Shown in pieces: positions 52,020 through 63,056 of a DNA stretch of 64,000 nucleotides (positions within the stretch are counted from its first letter, which is position 1; each line of letters begins with the position of its first letter). The notes below the pieces were generated by a model. It saw only the letters and a program-made list of their open reading frames with translations. It did not search any database and had not been told where the DNA came from. Where the stretch lies: positions 40,619,663 through 40,683,662 of the forward strand of contig CM046855.1 of the NCBI GenBank assembly GCA_025617745.1. The letters are read 5' to 3'. This stretch comes from Heliocidaris erythrogramma. Its lineage: Eukaryota; Echinodermata; Echinoidea; Camarodonta; Echinometridae. The position numbers were made by a program, and so were the translations under genes.

Positions 52020-53587
52020 CAGTGGCGGATCTAGGGGGAGGGGGGGGGGCACATCCGGCCCGTACCCACCCCCCCCCCCCTCCCCCCTTCGAAGAAAAGT
52101 ATTCATTTTGACCATAAATGATCTGCCCTTTTTTCGAAAATATTATTTTATAAATTTTTTTTATATCAATTTCTTCAAAAGAGGAGCAAGTTTCACACAG
52201 TCACAAAACAAATCGAAGTTTCGGGTTAAAACATTCATCCACTCTTATCTTTTAACATCGTAAGTGATCACACTATTGTATAATTTCTCATCTCAAGAGA
52301 TAACTACACTCTTATTACTACACTTTATTTTATTATTATCATCATCCGTCCTTGACCCTGCATTCAGACATTGAGAGCCCAGGTACAAACTTTATTCTGG
52401 ACGGATCCAGAATTTTCTGAAAAGGCCGGGTACGATTTTTTTTTTTATAGCATAGAACATTTTAAAATAATATCTTTTAAAAAATCCCGGTAATTATTTC
52501 CCAGCAGGAATACCGCCATGCACTCCTTCCAAGATCTTCAGAGGAGGGCGCGTTTTTTTTTCTTCAGAGGGCGGCCGTTTCGCCCTCATTCCGATCCGGC
52601 CATGCTATATCATTTCAGCTCACTTTTCTTAAGTCTGTGAGACTTTCGAAATGGTCACCCTATCAAGCCTACAAGATTTTGATCCCCGTAACCATCTAAG
52701 CCATGAATAAAATGTTTTACAAAGTTATATAGTGACAAAGTTTCCATCGGGAAGACGGTGTCAGGGTGAATAGGAACAGCATAGAAAACTATTATATGCT
52801 TTAAACTAAGGAAATTTAAATTTATTGGGGAAAGGGTTTGGATTAAATTTTGAAAAGAGAATCATCGGAATGCATTATCATAAATTAAAATGACAAAGGC
52901 CCATCTTTGAAATCAATAAGGCATCAAAACGGACGGTGTGTTTATGAAAATGGAATTTGTTTTGGTATTATTTGCATCGTGGCTTCAGAGCTGATTGATT
53001 ACAGAAATGATGGGGAAAACAAGTAGATGTATAATTGGAGGGAGAGGGTTAGGGGAATAAGTAAACTAGGTAGTATTTGAATTTTCGTATTTTTGATTAA
53101 CGTAGGGACAAAAAAAAACTGATCCGCTCGGCCGAAAACTGCCTCCGAGACAGGGAAAGGATCTTTTGGGGGAAAATGGGACCCATGTCTAAGGATCTTT
53201 TTAATGAAAAGGGGACCCATGTCTAAGGATCTTTCTTCAAAAAGTCACCCTTCCCAGCGGCACATCCCCGTATACCCAATATACGTGAGTACCCCCCCCC
53301 CCCCCGGGATACACTTCGGTATGAAAACCTCGGACCACATCTCAAATTTAAACATATTTTAGGACATTCATACTTGGTTAAAATCCCATCATATTACTCA
53401 TGATTGGACAGCTATGTGGTACACAACTAAAATAAATTAGATGAGTTTGCATTATTACTTTGAAAATGAAATTACCGTGCAAGAAAAACTTTTTCACTTT
53501 TTCACTGGTTTGCTCCTATTCACCCCTATAAGGTGCCCGATTTGGTTTAGCGGGGGGGGGGGGGATACCTCCCTTGAATCCGCCACT
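52020..53587. mobile_element. 1.57-kb element with CAGTGGCGGAT ends and terminal G runs
   Basis: Left end CAGTGGCGGATCTAGGGGG; right end complement TGAATCCGCCACTG. G or C runs of 10-14 lie just inside both ends. A short tandem unit (gggacccatgtctaaggatc) is at 53,178-53,235. No transposase. Confidence 0.72.
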
Positions 53588-54566
53588 GTAAAAGTAGGCC
53601 CTAATTCAAACTAAAGTGATCAAATCGTATATGGGCTTGGTGGGTGACTAAATTCAGTGACAACCTTTTGTTTTTTAGTCCATTGGGGTCCTGACTCGAT
53701 GTACGGAATTACCAGAGAGGGACCTCGATTTTTTCCAGGGCAGTTTCATGACTGGCCACAGTAGACCAACAGCTGGCGCGCGCAACGTCCTCGGTCAAAG
53801 GTCGTATACTGTTCACTTTTGCGGCAAGTTTGTTTTCAAACAAGGTAAATTTATTTCAAATTATGTTAGTTTTAATTGTAATAAAACAATATTTTTCAAT
53901 CTTTGTATGAATGATTGTGGAAGCTGTTTTTTTTCTTCAATTTGAACACTTTGTATTTATTGATGATTTAATATGCATTGTATGCCAAAGTGACTTGAAA
54001 ACGAGCAATCATCATCATCGAGCTTTCGACTTAGTTTCATGACTTTGTGTGCAATTCAATCAAACATGTCAATGCACGAGTTCTTGAGTGCAGGATACTG
54101 CCGTGAGATCTAACTGATGTGACGGCGTCTGACAAGGACACATAATGACATAGACTTTCATTGCGACACCCCTCACTCAATGTCGTTAAAAACAATGTTC
54201 AAAATTGATTTAAAATGTATGTTAAATTTCCAATTTTAATTTTTACATTATACCGGTAGGCCTAGGCTAGGCCTACTCACAATTATGATCATGATGAAAT
54301 CGATTGCTCGGGCCTTGGCCTTGCCTGGGCTTGGAGTCGGACTTGGACTGGAGTTGGATGGATTTCAATCCCCAGCTAACTCGGCAGTGTCGCTTCGCGA
54401 CAGCACTGTCATGACTGTATGATGCGGGGACCAAAAGCTACACACTTTCTTTTGTATGTGGAGCGCGTATTCTCCCATACTCCATAGACAACGCGTATTA
54501 AGTGGTGCGTAGCTTTAGGACACGCGTAGCTTAGTTTTACTTAGTATAATTTAGGACCCCCTGCCA

Positions 54567-55176
54567 TGACCTGCCCATTCTCGCATTGTGAATCGCGACT
54601 ACAAAAGTGTGACTACATGCTTTTGGCTGAAAATGAAATTACATATATTTTTCATCTAAAAATTAGAACTAAATAAAACTTCAACTATCAATATCATGAC
54701 TATTGATTGATTGCATTCATTAGACATTAAGTTAAATTTAGTAAACCGACTTACAACTTACCAAAAACGATGATCATTTATTGCGTCATCTGCCTACAGT
54801 CGAATGGCAGAATGTAATCGCGCTGCACTTTTTGAAAGGTCACACCTGTGCGTAATATACACAGCGCTGTCAAAGTTGAATCTCTAGCAATCCATCAGGC
54901 AATGTCCACAGGCATGACAGGGTATAAAATTTCAACTTTTGATTGCCAAAACCTGTCCATCGTGGTACCGCTTCGCGACAGCGCTGTGTATATTACGTTT
55001 TTGGTAAGTTGTAAGTTGGTTAACTAAATTTAACGTAATTTAATGAATGCAATAAATCAATAGTTGAAAAGTTTTTTTTAGTTTAATTTTTAGATGAAAA
55101 ATATATGTAATTTCAGCGAAAAGCATGTAGTCGCACTTTTGTAGTCGCGTTTCGCAACGCTAGAGAATAGGCAGGT
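54567..55176. mobile_element. 0.6-kb foldback MITE
   Basis: The arms (about 54,567-54,770 and 55,000-55,176) pair through gcgactacaaaag, gactacatgctttt, tacatatatttttcatctaa and ttacaacttaccaaaaac. An inner pair around acagcgctgt extends the stem. Confidence 0.85.
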
Positions 55177-55599
55177 CGTACAGCGCTATTGCGACATGAC
55201 TACCGTAATGTCACCAGTCGTGGAGGGGTTTGACAGTTTTGGATTAATAATTTTCAGAAAATACCATGGTTGTTGAGGAATCACCCACCATTCGATGCCG
55301 AAAATGCCTGTGAATAAAATCCACCTAAAACATTGCATCTTGCCTCTACAGCGTGAACGCTACTGCGGCGCTTATGCAGGGATTCTGCTTCTCCAGTGTC
55401 ACCGCACATTGCCCCAGTGGTGCCGCACCCTTCGCAAATGATATTGCGAAGAAGGATTAATCTAAGATTAATCACTCTGTTGTAAAAAATATTCACTTAG
55501 TACACGTCGCGCTACTAAACCATATGCAAGAAGCTATCTGGCTATCGCATTGTCTTTGCGGAATTGTGCATGCGCACTGTGTAATGCGCTTGTCGGGCC

Positions 55600-57480
55600 C
55601 CCTACGTCATGATTTGTGTGTTGTAGGAATTAAGCCTGAGTCATATCGATTATTTCATAATCCGGGATTCGACGGCTTTGATCGGGTCGAATACCGGTGC
55701 ATCGATAAATGATGGCCGGTGAAAACAGAGTTGCACACAGTTGCACGCAGTGCATGTACCATGCACCGGTGCCCGGTCCGCTGGCATCGCGGGCATATGT
55801 ATGGGGCTCTCGCTGCTCGACATTAACGACAGCCCGCTAGCCAATGGCTAGTAAAAATCACAGCAGACTAGCCATAATCTTAAAGTAGATATTCAAAGAA
55901 AATCACAAATATGGCAATTAATGTATCACTAGAAACTGGGAAGCTTACAGATGGCAATCGTATAAGTTTTATGTCAACTGCGTATCTGGTGATTATAAAA
56001 ACAACACAAATAAAAGCTCTTCTCAGCATCTGGAATATCCGAGGATTCGCCAGAAATATAGCGATGTTTTGATGTCGTCACACTCGGGATCGATCCTGCT
56101 TAAGCAGACGACGTCCTATAATGAATGAACGTAATTGCAATGCAATTATTTATCAAATTATAAAGAGTTTGGTGTATTTAAACATGACCTTATTTCACAC
56201 CATTATAAAGGGAAAGTGAAACTGATTCTGATAGCTAAAACCGTTTGATTGTAAATACATAGGAGAAGGGTCAATGATCAATGAAATAAACCCCACTTTC
56301 AAATTGAAAAGCCCTCCGAATAATAGCAGGATGGTATTCGTTCCCTCTTGAAACGCCGAACATGCCGCGGTGCAAGCAGCTGAAAATACAATGGCGTCTT
56401 ATTTTGTTTACAAGTGACTGATTCCTTTATTTTTTTAACGCTGCATTTTTCATCAAAATAATACCATACACGAAGTTAAGAGTGAGGCAACAGACTAACA
56501 TTAAGACTGACGCTAGTCAAGGAAGAGAAATAAGTGAAGAGGAGATGACAAAATAGGCTCTGAAAATGTGTAAGATGTTATGGGACATCGTCTGCTTAGA
56601 CAGGACTGGTCCAGGGTGTGTCGTCACATATCTCAGCAGCGTTCGAGGAGCTCTTCAGCTGCTATATCGGGGGCTGTATTTTACCGTTTTATAATTGATA
56701 ATAATCATTACTTCAAATGTTTCCAAGCGTTGAATTTGGATAACCTTGTTTAATTTATGCCATCTATGCAATAATAAGTATTAAGCCAATATTTAAAATC
56801 ATTAAAGTTCTACTTTAAGTTTCTAGTCCGTATGGCTAGCCAAAATATCACTCTAGTGTCGCACGAAGCGATGCTCGTTGTCGACACACCCGGCAATGAT
56901 TCAAATTCAAAGAATAATCTTTGTCTTTGGAGAGCTGAATGGAACACGTTTGTTCGATGCAAAAAAAAAACAATACGAAATAAACTGTTCGCCGACTAGA
57001 CTACATTCAGCTTCAGATCATTTCCAAGAAGTAATTGCCAATATGATGAGAGTGTGATATTAGTTATTGCGAATTAAGTAGGAACACTCGTACTCATGCC
57101 CGTATTTATCATGTTCAATTATACAATTGTCAAATTGACAATGCAGAGAGAGTGCAAGAATATTATTGTAAACTTCAGTTCGTAACGAAAAAACGATTTT
57201 TCCATAAAGAAAGCACAGGTAAAGCGCGACGTCCTCCGCGAGCGAATTAGCGAAAGTTAGCCAACAGTTTGAAGTCGCCTTCACGTTCTCTGCTAGTATA
57301 TACGCTGTACGTTACGGAGTTTCTTTTTTTATTTGCTTTTTTCATGGTGGCTATACGCTAGTCACAAATCGATGCACCGGTTTTGCCAAAACGAAATCGG
57401 GATTCGATGTCTTCGATCGAACACCGGCTAACCAATCGTTTCGACTCAGGCTTAGTAGGAATGGTGCGTCACAACTGGAG
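55600..57480. mobile_element. 1.9-kb degraded foldback with a nested foldback
   Basis: Outer arms share aagcctgagtc and accggtgcatcgat (55,632-55,705 against 57,370-57,460). Inner arms share gtcgtcacac and aagcagacgacgtcc-like blocks (56,075-56,125 against 56,575-56,640) and cttaaagtaga (55,880 against 56,815). Much diverged, with no ORF. Confidence 0.55.
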
Positions 57481-57719
57481 CACATAGGCCTTCTCGGCAA
57501 GACGGCCAACTTTGAACAAAGATAATTTATTTCCAAAGTATTTTCATGCAAAAAATTTGTCTGGCCAACATCTATGGAACTTCAGCTCTGTTATATCGAA
57601 AACAGAAAATATGGTACATATTATTTATTTTGTTTCAATCTGCTAAAGAGGAAGTTCTTGCTCTACCAAAAAATTAGCAGAACATAAAAAAGCCCTGTGG
57701 ATAATTCTGTTTGGAAACG

Positions 57720-57960
57720 ATGTTGCCCTCATTGTTCTGTCCTTTATAGGGTCAAAGGTCATTTGTCCATTTTGTGCGCTCTTCTGCATTTCTTGACGGA
57801 TTTCTTTCAAATTTTGTATGGGGGTGTATCTTGGTCAAATCTACACAACTTTAGTTTTTGGTGATGCTGCCACCAGTGTTCTGTCTTTTATAAGGTCAAA
57901 GGTCATATTATGGATGATGTCTTGTGTGCGCTCTGTAGGCCATATTTCAGTTTCGGCCGG
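57720..57960. mobile_element. Fragment of the CCCCCGGC-ended DR1-bearing family
   Basis: Reverse-oriented units with tagggtcaaaggtcat and tttggtgatgctgcc, matching the units at 37,981-40,041. Confidence 0.8.
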
Positions 57961-58067
57961 GTCTTACGCGGGGGAGCTCCGGCTCGGGCCGCTGGGACCC
58001 CATTGGCTTTGTACATGTGGCCAAAAACTGATCCGCTCGGCCGAAAACTGCCTCCGAGACAGGGAAA

Positions 58068-59049
58068 ATGAAAATGAATATTGCCATGGCAATTCTTGAT
58101 ATTTTTCCAGGATTTAAAAAAAAAAATAGTAACAATACTGGCTTTCATGATTTAAGTAAGAAGTGAAAATAAATATGAAATAAAGAGTCCTCAAATACGA
58201 TTTTGTCTTAAGTGGCCAAATACCCCCTCCCTTACTCTCAAGAACATTTGTTTTTAGGATAGGTTTATGTTTGGGTGAAATTATGAATTCAATTGACATA
58301 AAATTTTCAGAAATATTGTTATCTTAAAATTTGATGCCAAGGCCCCGAAACATCAAGGTTTGCAATCACTTGCGAGATGGCAATGGCCAATATCATTGTT
58401 GCATGCACATTATTGTTCAAAAGGCTGACCATTAAATTAATCAGAATTGTTTCAAATTTGCTGTTGATTGCAAACCTTTGTGTTACGGGGTACAATATTT
58501 GGAAAAAGGTCCAAATAAGGCCGAGTTCATGAACAAGAGTTTACAGAAGATTTGTTGAAAATGTGTTAAAAATAAGAATCCATCGAACTTGAAGTAGACC
58601 TAATAGCAGAAAACGAAAGCAAGATATTACAATGTGAACATCTCAATTTTAACATAGGACATACAGTTTTGTTGTCAGGTTGCAATTTTTTTTTTTGAAC
58701 ACTCGCAAAATCAAATCTTTTGACACTAATTTTGAGAATTCTTCATCCAATTCAAGAGAAAATTGAACAAGGTAATTTCAGGGAACTCTTCCATTAATGG
58801 TGGCAGAGTTTTGAAATATTATCAAACTTAAAAGATAAAGGTAATAAGGCCATAAAAAGTGGCCCAAAACACATCGAAAATTCTTGTAAGTAGATCTAAG
58901 AGTTTAAAGCATTTTGAAGACAAATTAGAGCTACAAAAGATAAGACGTATTTGAAAATTTCGCAAACTTATTACACAGCCTCAATTTCCTATGGTAACAA
59001 CAGAGAAATTTATTCAATATCTGGTTGTTTGTTGTTTTGTCTTTTTCAG
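58068..59049. other. Region upstream of the PHD-finger gene
   Basis: AT-rich; nothing recognised. It may hold a non-coding first exon of the downstream gene. Confidence 0.4.
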
Positions 59050-59106
59050 ATTAAGACAACTGGACAGTTACTGCTGCAAATGAATTTTTAGCAAGGATGG
59101 TAGAAA

Positions 59107-59146
59107 ATGGACCCAGTAATTCCTACTCCTCCTGCCATCCCTGAAG
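59107..59146 (+). CDS. PHD-finger gene coding exon 1
   Basis: ATG at 59107 (aaaATGG context), 13 codons plus one base, donor GAAG|GTATAA. An earlier ATG at 59,096 is out of frame and stops quickly. The short Pro-rich start is not diagnostic by itself. Confidence 0.7.
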
Positions 59147-62083
59147 GTATAAAAGATTGTGACTTTCTTAGTGTTCAAAAGATGTAATATCTTTTTTCAT
59201 TGATGTCTTTTGTGATAATTATTTTTTGTAGTGTAAATGTAGTATTGTCAAAACTTTTGTGCTTTTTTATTGGTAGAGTGTACAGTATATTGTAAAAAGT
59301 TGAAGAAATGAAACAGCTATGTGGAATTTTATGATGCATCACTAGGAAAAATTAGTGTGCCAGTTGAAAGATGGATATCAAAGCAAAGTCCCCCAGAATG
59401 ATGTGTTAGACCACCAAATTTGTAAAAAGCAAGGAAATTTTGAATTGTCAATCCTCCCAAAACAAGGAAAGAGCTCAACGCGATGTTCAAATGCGTCGCA
59501 AATTTTGTTCGCGTGTTGATGATAAACAGCGAGTGATGTGCATGTGACGTAATTGTTTAAATTACAATTTTGAAGTTGGTTAGACATTTCAAAAAATTGG
59601 CTTCAATTTCACTTTAATTGTAACTCAAAGCTGAAACCTCATACCACAATTCGATCTCTAGTAAAAGATATTTGTATTCTTTTATTGTATCCCCCGAACT
59701 AGTGTTCGGGGATACTATGGGTTTAGCATCGTCTTGCCGTATCCGTGTCCGCCGCAAAGATTTTCTTGTGAGCAGCTCTACTGGCTGCAGTTTTTGTCGG
59801 ATCACCTTCAAATTTCGCATGGAGGTGCATTATGGTAAGATGAAGACGCCTATTGTTTTTGGTGTGGGCGGAGTCATGGTTGCCATGGTAACCATATTTT
59901 TTAAAGAAATGGTAAAGATTTTCTTGTGAGCGCTCTACCGGCTGCAGTTCTTGTCGGATCACCTTCAAATTTGGCATGGAGGTGCAGCTCTGAGGTCATT
60001 TTATTACACAGTAAGGTTCATTTGGAGATGTCTGCTAATGACCTATAGTGGCATGATGTACACTTCCACACTTGGTATGTACTGTCAAAACAATTAAAAA
60101 ATCATAAAAGTACAAAAAGGTCAAATTTGTCGGCAGTGATACCCGAGGTCTAAAATTGCCACTTTATCTATTTCAGTCACAACATTGATTCAAATGGGGG
60201 ATGGGTGACGGGTTCGGGGGATACATGTACTCGGACTGGTCCCCCCTCCGAGTGCTCTAGTTTGATTTGATTTTTCTTAGATTCCTTTTTCAAAAAGTTG
60301 GTTTTGTTGTCAAAATATTGAATTTCTCTGAATATCCTTCCTTCTCACACAAAGTCATGTGACTCACATTCGCGATCGCGATAGTAGATTTTATGATCGC
60401 AATCGCGAACATGAATCATGTCACCCTACATGTACTTGAGAATGAAGAATAATTGAAGAAATTCAATAATTTGACACCAAATCTGAATTATTCCAACAGG
60501 AATTCAATAAAAAATCATATTAAATGAAAGAATATAAATGTCTTTTACTGGAGAATGAATTAAGGCATGAGATTTTAGCTCTCATCTAGAATAAAAGTGA
60601 AATTCAAGCCAATTTTTTAAGTGTCTAACCAACTTTTATGTACATATTAAGTGCTAGCATTTATATCGAGCTGATTAAGGTGATAATTTAAGCTTCAATC
60701 ACCACCTCTGGCTCCCTGATCATAGCGATCCGAGGTCCAGTTTTCTCAGGCTTCACTTTTTCGCAGTGCAAATTAGTCCAGTCATTAAGTGGAAATATTT
60801 TTGCGAGCTGTTAAATTCGCATCCCAACGTCAACTCGCGAAAATAACAGCTTTTACAGTTTGTGAAAGTGAAAGGTCAGGCACATGTCATGAAAGTGAAA
60901 ACAATACCGCAAACAATTCTAATTGTATGAAAAAAAATCATATTTATTTTATTATTTTTAATGTGGACCACCTCCACCAATAATGAAAATAAGTTGGTGG
61001 ACCAACTGGACCACCAAAATTTTTAATTAGTGTCGAGCCCTGATGTATACAATCACATTCTGACTATTGAAGTAAAATAACTTGTTGTCGGTGAATGTAT
61101 TAGTTTGTCACATCTTTCACATTTCCAAACTGTATCGGTGATTTCTCAATAATGATACCTCTATTTTTTCTATTGAATAATCCTTAAAATATTTTCATAT
61201 GAGATCTTTTCCATCCAGTGTAATGTTTTCATGCTCTTTTAAGAATAACTTATTTTGGCCGTTTCTGTGAGTGGCTATATTCTGCATCCTCTTCTCAAAT
61301 TCAAGTTTACAGTGTATCTTCTAAACCCTATATTCCAATATATGTTCATATCTCCCAAAGCATTAACATTGGCACCATGAATTGTATTTCATCTGAAATA
61401 CTCCCATTCAACCATATATTTTTTGTTCTTAGGATGCTGTGTGTTCTGTGACAGTTCTTCACAATCAGTTGAGCGTTATGGCAAATTTCTTCATCATGAA
61501 GAAAGTGGAATATATGCTCATTACTACTGTATGGTAAGGAGAGAAGTTTCAAACTTATGGTAGTTAATACAACGATTAGTTAATACAAGGATTTTAAAGG
61601 TTAACAACCCAGCCCCAGAAATACGACTTTCTATATTAAACTTTTTAAAGTTCATAACACAGAGATACATTCAATTTTAGTTACGTCATATTTTGCATTA
61701 TACAGCCTGTTAGAGGTTATTTTGACTTCTTGTTTGTTTATTTGGTTGTTATTTTGTTTTTTTTACATTTTGCTTGTTTTACTATGAGGACTACATGTAC
61801 AATGTACATGTACCTTTTGTACATGCACTCATTTTTCTTTTAGACCGATAATCTACATATATTTTACATCTTCTTTTAAAAAAGAAACATCTGTGTAATG
61901 ATGCGATTGCTTTTGGTAAGGATTTGAAAAGGATATTATATCAGAATGTTGATAGAAGGTCATTCGTATTTGTGCTTACAGCTATTTGCATGTGGACTCA
62001 GTCAACGTGGCAAGACCCATGAAGGGATTGAAGGCTTCTTGATCAAGGACATCTTAGCTGAGAGAAAGCGAGCACAAAAACTG
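59107..62083 (+). CDS. PHF7/G2E3-like extended PHD-finger protein, first three coding exons, truncated
   Basis: Coding exons 59107-59146, 61433-61533 and 61982-62083 join in phase; the rest lies beyond 64,000. The product begins MDPVIPTPPAIPEG and enters an extended-PHD module: CCVFC (paired cysteines), RYGKFLHHEESGIYAHYYC (His and Cys ligands), then LSQRGKTHEGIEGFLIKDIL and AERKRAQKL. The pattern CxxC-HYxC-xQRG-GFLxxDI matches PHF7 and G2E3 as recalled, which are chromatin-reading and ubiquitin-ligase-related proteins. The second half of the zinc module is outside the window, so the exact family member is not decidable. Acceptor at 59,049 suggests that 59,050-59,106 is 5' leader. Confidence 0.82.
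59686..60225. mobile_element. 540-bp element with perfect 14-bp TGTATCCCCCGAAC ends
   Basis: Both ends are perfect complements. Two internal copies of a unit (gattttcttgtgagc, tcggatcaccttcaaatt) lie at 59,757-59,830 and 59,918-59,990. The ends resemble those of the element at 37,981. It lies in an intron of the PHD-finger gene. Confidence 0.82.
60226..61432. other. Intron of the PHD-finger gene, AT-rich
   Basis: No element recognised. A small palindrome, cgcgatcgcg, lies near 60,373. Confidence 0.45.
61433..61533 (+). CDS. PHD-finger gene coding exon 2
   Basis: Encodes GCCVFCDSSSQSVERYGKFL and HHEESGIYAHYYCM, the first zinc ligands of the extended PHD. Acceptor ttcttag, donor ATG|GTAAGG. 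Confidence 0.87.
61982..62083 (+). CDS. PHD-finger gene coding exon 3
   Basis: Encodes LFACGLSQRGKTHEGIEGFL and IKDILAERKRAQKL. Exactly 34 codons, phase 0, acceptor gcttacag, donor CTG|GTATGT. Confidence 0.87.
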
Positions 62084-62127
62084 GTATGTAAACAATATAT
62101 ATAATGCACAAACTAGAAATTACATTA

Positions 62128-62660
62128 AAGGGAAATCCAACCTTAATGGCAAAATGCTCTGAAAGACAGGAAAAATCAGAGAAGCAGATTGGTGAAAGTT
62201 TGAATGAAATCAGACAAGCAATAAGAAAGTTATGAATTTTTGAAAGTTGTAATAACTATACTATGGGAATTTCATATTGGCTGGATAGTTAATGTCACTG
62301 TGATGTAGTTGCAGACACCTCCCCCATTTGCTTCAACACACAAAATGACTAAAATGTCATTTAAAAAAAAATGTATTACTCTGTACTTAGAATTTTTTAT
62401 TTCATGAGGACCTATAACAATGTGCTTTTCCAATATATTTTGAGTACTGCCCCAAGGGCAAAGGTGCAAATTAATAATATTTTTGTGTACAACAAACGGA
62501 AGAGTTGTCGGCAAGTATATCACAATCGACTCACCAATTTGCCAATTTGAGATTCGCATAGATGTAGCGATCTCAGTTTTCAAATAACTAACTTTCTTAA
62601 TCCTTATCCGATTTCTTTCAAACTTTCACCATCCTGTGTTTCCCGCATTTTCCCCAATAC
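62128..62660. mobile_element. TTAA-type MITE, family A, copy 2 (right end eroded)
   Basis: Starts TTAAAGGGAAATCCAACC and follows the copy at 3,854 closely through most of its length (agaagcagattggtgaaagt, catgaggacctata). The terminal TTAA at the right is lost. Confidence 0.83.
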
Positions 62661-63056
62661 CTTTGTGAATACAAATATTTTAGACATGTGTAGCCCTATA
62701 ATTTACTCTTTTATTTATTACTTTGGTTGTAACCCCATCTTGCCATGTGTGGCAAATGTAAAATTTAACTACAAGTTTGGTCTAGAAATGGCTCTTACCT
62801 TTCTGAAAGAGAAAGAGTTAAGTATAAATAAACATTGAGAAAGTTGTTTCATATCATAACATTTACAATGAAACAAAAAATCACATATAAATCCTCCACT
62901 TTGACTCTTGAAAGTTTTACAGTGATTATTATTTTTAAACCTAGATATATTTTTTGAATCAGCAACCTTTACTGCAGGTTATCAGTTTCAGTTAGTGGGC
63001 TATGTTACATTTTGTCTTAGGTATATAGCTTGTTGTTGTATGTCAGCTCATCCTTT
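62661..63056. other. AT-rich intron sequence
   Basis: No exon or element recognised. Confidence 0.4.

Noticed and set aside
45100..53600. Possible genes in the intergenic region
   Set aside because: All frames are short, low-complexity or lie in inverted repeats, and no exon-like conserved motif was found.
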